In this document: positions 61,044 through 64,000 of the stretch, piece after piece
Position numbering within the stretch: position 1 is the stretch's first letter
Layout of the letters: each line of letters begins with the position of its first letter
Assembly: GCF_030674635.1 (NCBI RefSeq)
Contig: NZ_CP089978.1
Span: 1,550,001 to 1,614,000, forward strand
From: Moraxella sp. ZY210820
GTDB taxonomy: Bacteria; Pseudomonadota; Gammaproteobacteria; Pseudomonadales; Moraxellaceae
Direction: 5' to 3'
DNA length: 64,000 bases
Notes under the pieces: model-generated
Told to the model about the DNA's origin: nothing
The model's input: the letters and a program-made list of their open reading frames with translations, nothing else
Databases searched by the model: none
Translations under genes and position numbers: made by a program

Positions 61044-62576
61044 TTACTTCATGGCATCAACAACAGGAATTTTACCAATTTTTGCCTGCCAAATTTTTGG
61101 AGCTGTTGCATGAACAGATTCACCATTACTATCTACAGCAACCGTTACTGGCATATCTTTCACTTCAAATTCATAAATTGCTTCCATACCCAAATCCTCA
61201 AAAGCAACAACTTTTGCTTGTTTAATTGCTTTTGCTACAAGGTACGCAGAACCACCAACCGCCATCAAATAAACAGCTTTATTATCTGCAATCGCTTCAC
61301 ACGCAGCCTTACCACGTTCAGATTTACCAATCATACCTAATAAGCCTGTAGATTCAAGCATTTGACGAGTAAATTTATCCATACGTGTTGCTGTTGTCGG
61401 TCCAGCAGGTCCAACCACTTCATCACGCACAGGATCAACAGGTCCAACGTAATAAATCATCTTATTGGTAAAATCAACAGGTAATTTTTCTCCACGGTTT
61501 AGCATATCAACCATACGTTTATGTGCTGCATCACGACCTGTATAAATCTTACCGCTTAATAATAATACATCGCCTGTTTTCCATTGAGCAACGTCTTCTT
61601 TGGTAATTTCATCAACATTCACACGAATACCATTGTCTGGACTATAAGTGATGTCTGGATATACATCTAAACTTGGTGGTTCTAAATGAACAGGACCAGA
61701 ACCATCAAGCACAAATTCCACATGGCGGGTTGCTGCACAGTTTGGAATCATTGCTACAGGTTTAGAAGCTGCATGAGTAGGATAGTCTAAGATTTTCACA
61801 TCAAGTACAGTCGTTAAACCACCTAAACCTTGTGCCCCCACACCTAAAGCATTTACTTTTTCATATAATTCTAAACGTAAGCTTTCAGTTGTGCTTAACT
61901 CCGCACCTGATTTTGCTTTTTCTTGTAACTCATGAATATCGATATGACTCATTAGACTTTCTTTAGCCAATAAAGTTGCTTTCTCTGGTGTACCGCCAAT
62001 ACCAATACCCAAAATTCCCGGTGGACACCAACCTGCACCCATTTCAGGAATAGTTTTAAGCACCCAATCCACAATACTATCTGATGGATTTAATAAAGCC
62101 AATTTTGATTTATTTTCAGAGCCGCCACCTTTTGCAGCACAAGTTACTTCAACCTTATCTCCTGCGACAATTTCCATATGAATAACTGCTGGCGTATTAT
62201 CTTTAGTATTGATACGTTTACCCGCTGGGTCAGCTAAAACTGAGGCACGCAAGGTATTATCAGGGTGATTATAAGCACGGCGTACACCTTCATTAACCAT
62301 ATCAGCCACAGTCATGGTACTTTCCCATTGTACGTTCATACCCACTTTTAAGAACACAGTGGCAATACCAGTATCCTGACAAATAGGACGCTTTCCTTCA
62401 GCACACATACGACTATTCACTAAAATTTGTGTCATCGCATCTTTAGCTGCTGGGTTTTCTTCCTTTTCTAAGGCTTCAACCAATGCTTCAATATAATCGG
62501 TCGGATGATAATAGCTAATAAATTGAAAAGCATCTGCGATGCTTTGAATAAAATCTTCTTGCTTAATAACGGTCAT
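61044..62576 (-). CDS. Fumarate hydratase, class I (iron-sulfur)
   Basis: A 510-residue class I fumarase of the TCA cycle (fumarate to malate), with a 4Fe-4S cluster and therefore oxygen-sensitive. The N-terminal alpha part has cluster ligands in PICQDTGIA, GAGWCPPGILGIGIGGTPE and PNCAATRHVEF. The C-terminal beta part has GPAGPTTATRMD and GGSAYLVAKAIK. Both parts are joined in one chain as in FumA/FumB. The MTVIKQEDFIQSIADAFQ start and length match the proteobacterial FumA type. Confidence 0.95.
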   Translation of the reverse strand: MTVIKQEDFIQSIADAFQFISYYHPTDYIEALVEALEKEENPAAKDAMTQILVNSRMCAEGKRPICQDTGIATVFLKVGMNVQWESTMTVADMVNEGVRRAYNHPDNTLRASVLADPAGKRINTKDNTPAVIHMEIVAGDKVEVTCAAKGGGSENKSKLALLNPSDSIVDWVLKTIPEMGAGWCPPGILGIGIGGTPEKATLLAKESLMSHIDIHELQEKAKSGAELSTTESLRLELYEKVNALGVGAQGLGGLTTVLDVKILDYPTHAASKPVAMIPNCAATRHVEFVLDGSGPVHLEPPSLDVYPDITYSPDNGIRVNVDEITKEDVAQWKTGDVLLLSGKIYTGRDAAHKRMVDMLNRGEKLPVDFTNKMIYYVGPVDPVRDEVVGPAGPTTATRMDKFTRQMLESTGLLGMIGKSERGKAACEAIADNKAVYLMAVGGSAYLVAKAIKQAKVVAFEDLGMEAIYEFEVKDMPVTVAVDSNGESVHATAPKIWQAKIGKIPVVDAMK

Positions 62577-62720
62577 AACATTTTCTCACTGACTAAATTT
62601 AATATCGTAATGATATTAATTTGGCTGGCTACACATTTTGCCCATTATAATAGAAAATATTGTATTTGTGCGGATTTATTTTGATGGATTTTTAATATTT
62701 TAATCACAAGTTCAAAACAA

Positions 62721-62746
62721 AAAAGCTGAACTTATTGTTCAGCTTT
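62721..62746 (-). terminator. Terminator of tRNA-Leu
   Basis: A 10-bp perfect stem AAAGCTGAAC (62722-62731) / GTTCAGCTTT (62737-62746) with a 5-base loop, just after the tRNA on the minus strand, followed by a T-run. Confidence 0.9.
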
Positions 62747-62753
62747 AAAAATA

Positions 62754-62840
62754 TGGTGCCCGGAGCCAGACTCGAACTGGCACGCCTTTGGGGGCGGGGG
62801 ATTTTAAATCCCCTGTGTCTACCTATTTCACCACCCGGGC
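62754..62840 (-). tRNA. tRNA-Leu (anticodon UAA)
   Basis: An 87-nt class II tRNA read on the minus strand: acceptor GCCCGGG pairing with TCCGGGC, anticodon stem GGGGA/TCCCC with loop TTTAAAA (anticodon TAA), a long variable arm CGCC...GGCG, T-arm GCCAG/CTGGC with TTCGAGT, and an encoded CCA end. It reads UUA (and UUG), abundant codons in this AT-rich genome. Confidence 0.97.
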
Positions 62841-62965
62841 ATGTGATATATATTAAACTTATTTTTTTCTTTTAGCAAGTATTATTTTAAATAAAATCAT
62901 TCAGTTGCTTTATTTTTAAACACATCAGCCTATATTGCACATTTTACATACAAAAATACGCATCA

Positions 62966-64000
62966 TTAGACAATATCAAACATCACTTCACGGCTATGTT
63001 CGTAAAATTCCACACCAATTTGATGAATAATATGACCATCCACACGATATTTATCAGCATAGTTTTTGGCTTGAATTTGATTTAATGCAACTCCACTTGC
63101 TTCATTATGTTCACTACGAATGACCTTAAATTCAAAAATATAGACATGATTGTCAATCATTAAAGTCATATCAACATTGCCACGACTGGTACTATCTTCA
63201 GTAATTGTGGTAAATCCTAAACTCGCAAATAAAGCATAAAACACACTCGCCCAATAACCTTCATAATGAGCAATTTTATTATTACGATGCCAATCATGCG
63301 GAATACTAGCAAAAAAGGCTTTAATGACCTGTTGAACACGCACTAAATCATGTGCTATCACGGCATCATATAATGAACTTTGATAAGTGAGTGTATCATT
63401 TTGATTTGATAAATATTGAAGTAATAAAGATTGAGTTAAACTTTGTTGTACTTCAAGATTAGGAAATTTTAAAGTATAACGTACACTTGGTTTGGTAATC
63501 ACTTTATCAATAGTTAAATATCCTGTTTGGAATAAGAGTGCTATTGCACTAATATCACCCACTTCAAAACTCGACAACACTTGACTGTCAGTAATACCAT
63601 GACGAATTTGCGTAATATCCACTTGTTCATTAATCAACTTATCAATTAAGAAAGTCGCATTGCCTGTTTCAATCCAATAAGGTTTGAATGATTTTTTATT
63701 GCTATTTAAAAACAATAAAATATCAAATGGATTATAAACACTTTCACCTGTCCAATTATAACCATTGTACCAATATTTTAATTCTTTTAAATCAACACCT
63801 TCTAACTCATTCGCAAAGGTATTTTCCAATTCAGCTTGTGTATAACCACATAAATCTGAATAATTTTCTTCAAGCGTAATATCCAATAAATTATTTAAAC
63901 CAGAAAATAAATTAATTTTGCTAAATTTTGACACACCAGTCAGCATCGCAAAACGGATATATTTATCACTATCTTTAATCACGCTATAAAAATCTCGCAT
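62966..64000 (-). CDS. AAA-ATPase-like protein with C-terminal PD-(D/E)XK nuclease domain, N-terminus beyond window
   Basis: The C-terminal 344 residues of a protein whose frame is open to the window edge. The first part (LTGVSKFSKINLFSGLNNL, CGYTQAELENTF, WYNGYNW) matches the AAA-ATPase-like family that carries DUF1703. The C-terminal part contains the nuclease core RGNVDMTL with IFEFKV, that is D...ExK, and QIQAKNYADKY. Such proteins occur in multiple copies in some bacteria and are of uncertain role. The Met at 64000 is probably internal. No toxin or antitoxin partner is visible in the window. Confidence 0.8.
   Translation of the reverse strand: MRDFYSVIKDSDKYIRFAMLTGVSKFSKINLFSGLNNLLDITLEENYSDLCGYTQAELENTFANELEGVDLKELKYWYNGYNWTGESVYNPFDILLFLNSNKKSFKPYWIETGNATFLIDKLINEQVDITQIRHGITDSQVLSSFEVGDISAIALLFQTGYLTIDKVITKPSVRYTLKFPNLEVQQSLTQSLLLQYLSNQNDTLTYQSSLYDAVIAHDLVRVQQVIKAFFASIPHDWHRNNKIAHYEGYWASVFYALFASLGFTTITEDSTSRGNVDMTLMIDNHVYIFEFKVIRSEHNEASGVALNQIQAKNYADKYRVDGHIIHQIGVEFYEHSREVMFDIV

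Noticed and set aside
62966..64000. Complete nuclease gene starting at 64000
   Set aside because: The protein begins in the middle of the ATPase-like domain and the frame is open at the window edge, so the real start lies outside.

Overview
The window is an AT-rich (by eye below 40% GC), densely packed stretch of a gammaproteobacterial chromosome, most likely Acinetobacter or a close relative in the Moraxellaceae. The best taxonomic clue is the response regulator at 60045-60761. It is, as far as I can recall, almost residue-for-residue the BfmR of Acinetobacter, and it sits with its kinase BfmS beside a complete nuo operon, as in that genus. No phage, IS transposase, CRISPR array or rRNA operon was seen. 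Most of the window is conserved core genome, read mainly from the minus strand.

Layout. 1-6455: 3' part of thiD, a small membrane-anchored protein, a DUF445 membrane protein, lpxB overlapping a fused RNase HI / Pol III epsilon gene, an RcnB-like secreted protein and a YbeD (DUF493) gene. 6860-17243: a small Cys-containing protein, then tmk-mltG, era-rnc-DUF4845-lepB-lepA, lon and a TatD-family nuclease. 17259-29766: a DUF3298-like lipoprotein, then the conserved cluster ndk-rlmN-pilF-rodZ-ispG-hisS-yfgM-bamB-der, interrupted between ispG and hisS by a metal-transporter gene and a lipoprotein gene with a duplicated domain.

30000-33470 is the one clearly accessory locus. It is an autotransporter adhesin with an extended signal peptide, a beta-helical passenger, about 27 copies of a Pro-Thr-Pro-Val-Thr repeat and a C-terminal beta-barrel. 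Six perfect copies of an 8-bp repeat lie in its 5' untranslated region. Two compensating indels inside the coding repeat interrupt the reading frame as sequenced. 33481-39960: iscX and prc, an unrecognised multi-CxxC protein, and ruvA-MFS-ruvB, with related palindromic elements on both sides of the ruv segment. 40095-42421: three small lipoproteins (two tandem Bor-like), ybgC and rluA.

42574-57692 is the full NADH dehydrogenase I operon (nuoA, B, CD fused, E-N), ended by a strong terminator. 58270-60761 is bfmS-bfmR with a likely autoregulatory site. 61044-62576 is a class I fumarase, followed by tRNA-Leu(UAA) and the C-terminal part of an AAA-like / PD-(D/E)XK protein cut by the window end.

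The core genes cover cell-envelope building (lpxB, lepB, bamB, mltG, prc, rodZ, pilF), RNA and translation functions (rnc, era, lepA, der, rlmN, rluA, hisS), DNA replication and repair (rnhA-dnaQ, ruvAB, tmk) and respiration (nuo, fum). I found no convincing wholly new system. The strongest candidate for new biology is the repeat-rich, possibly phase-variable autotransporter.
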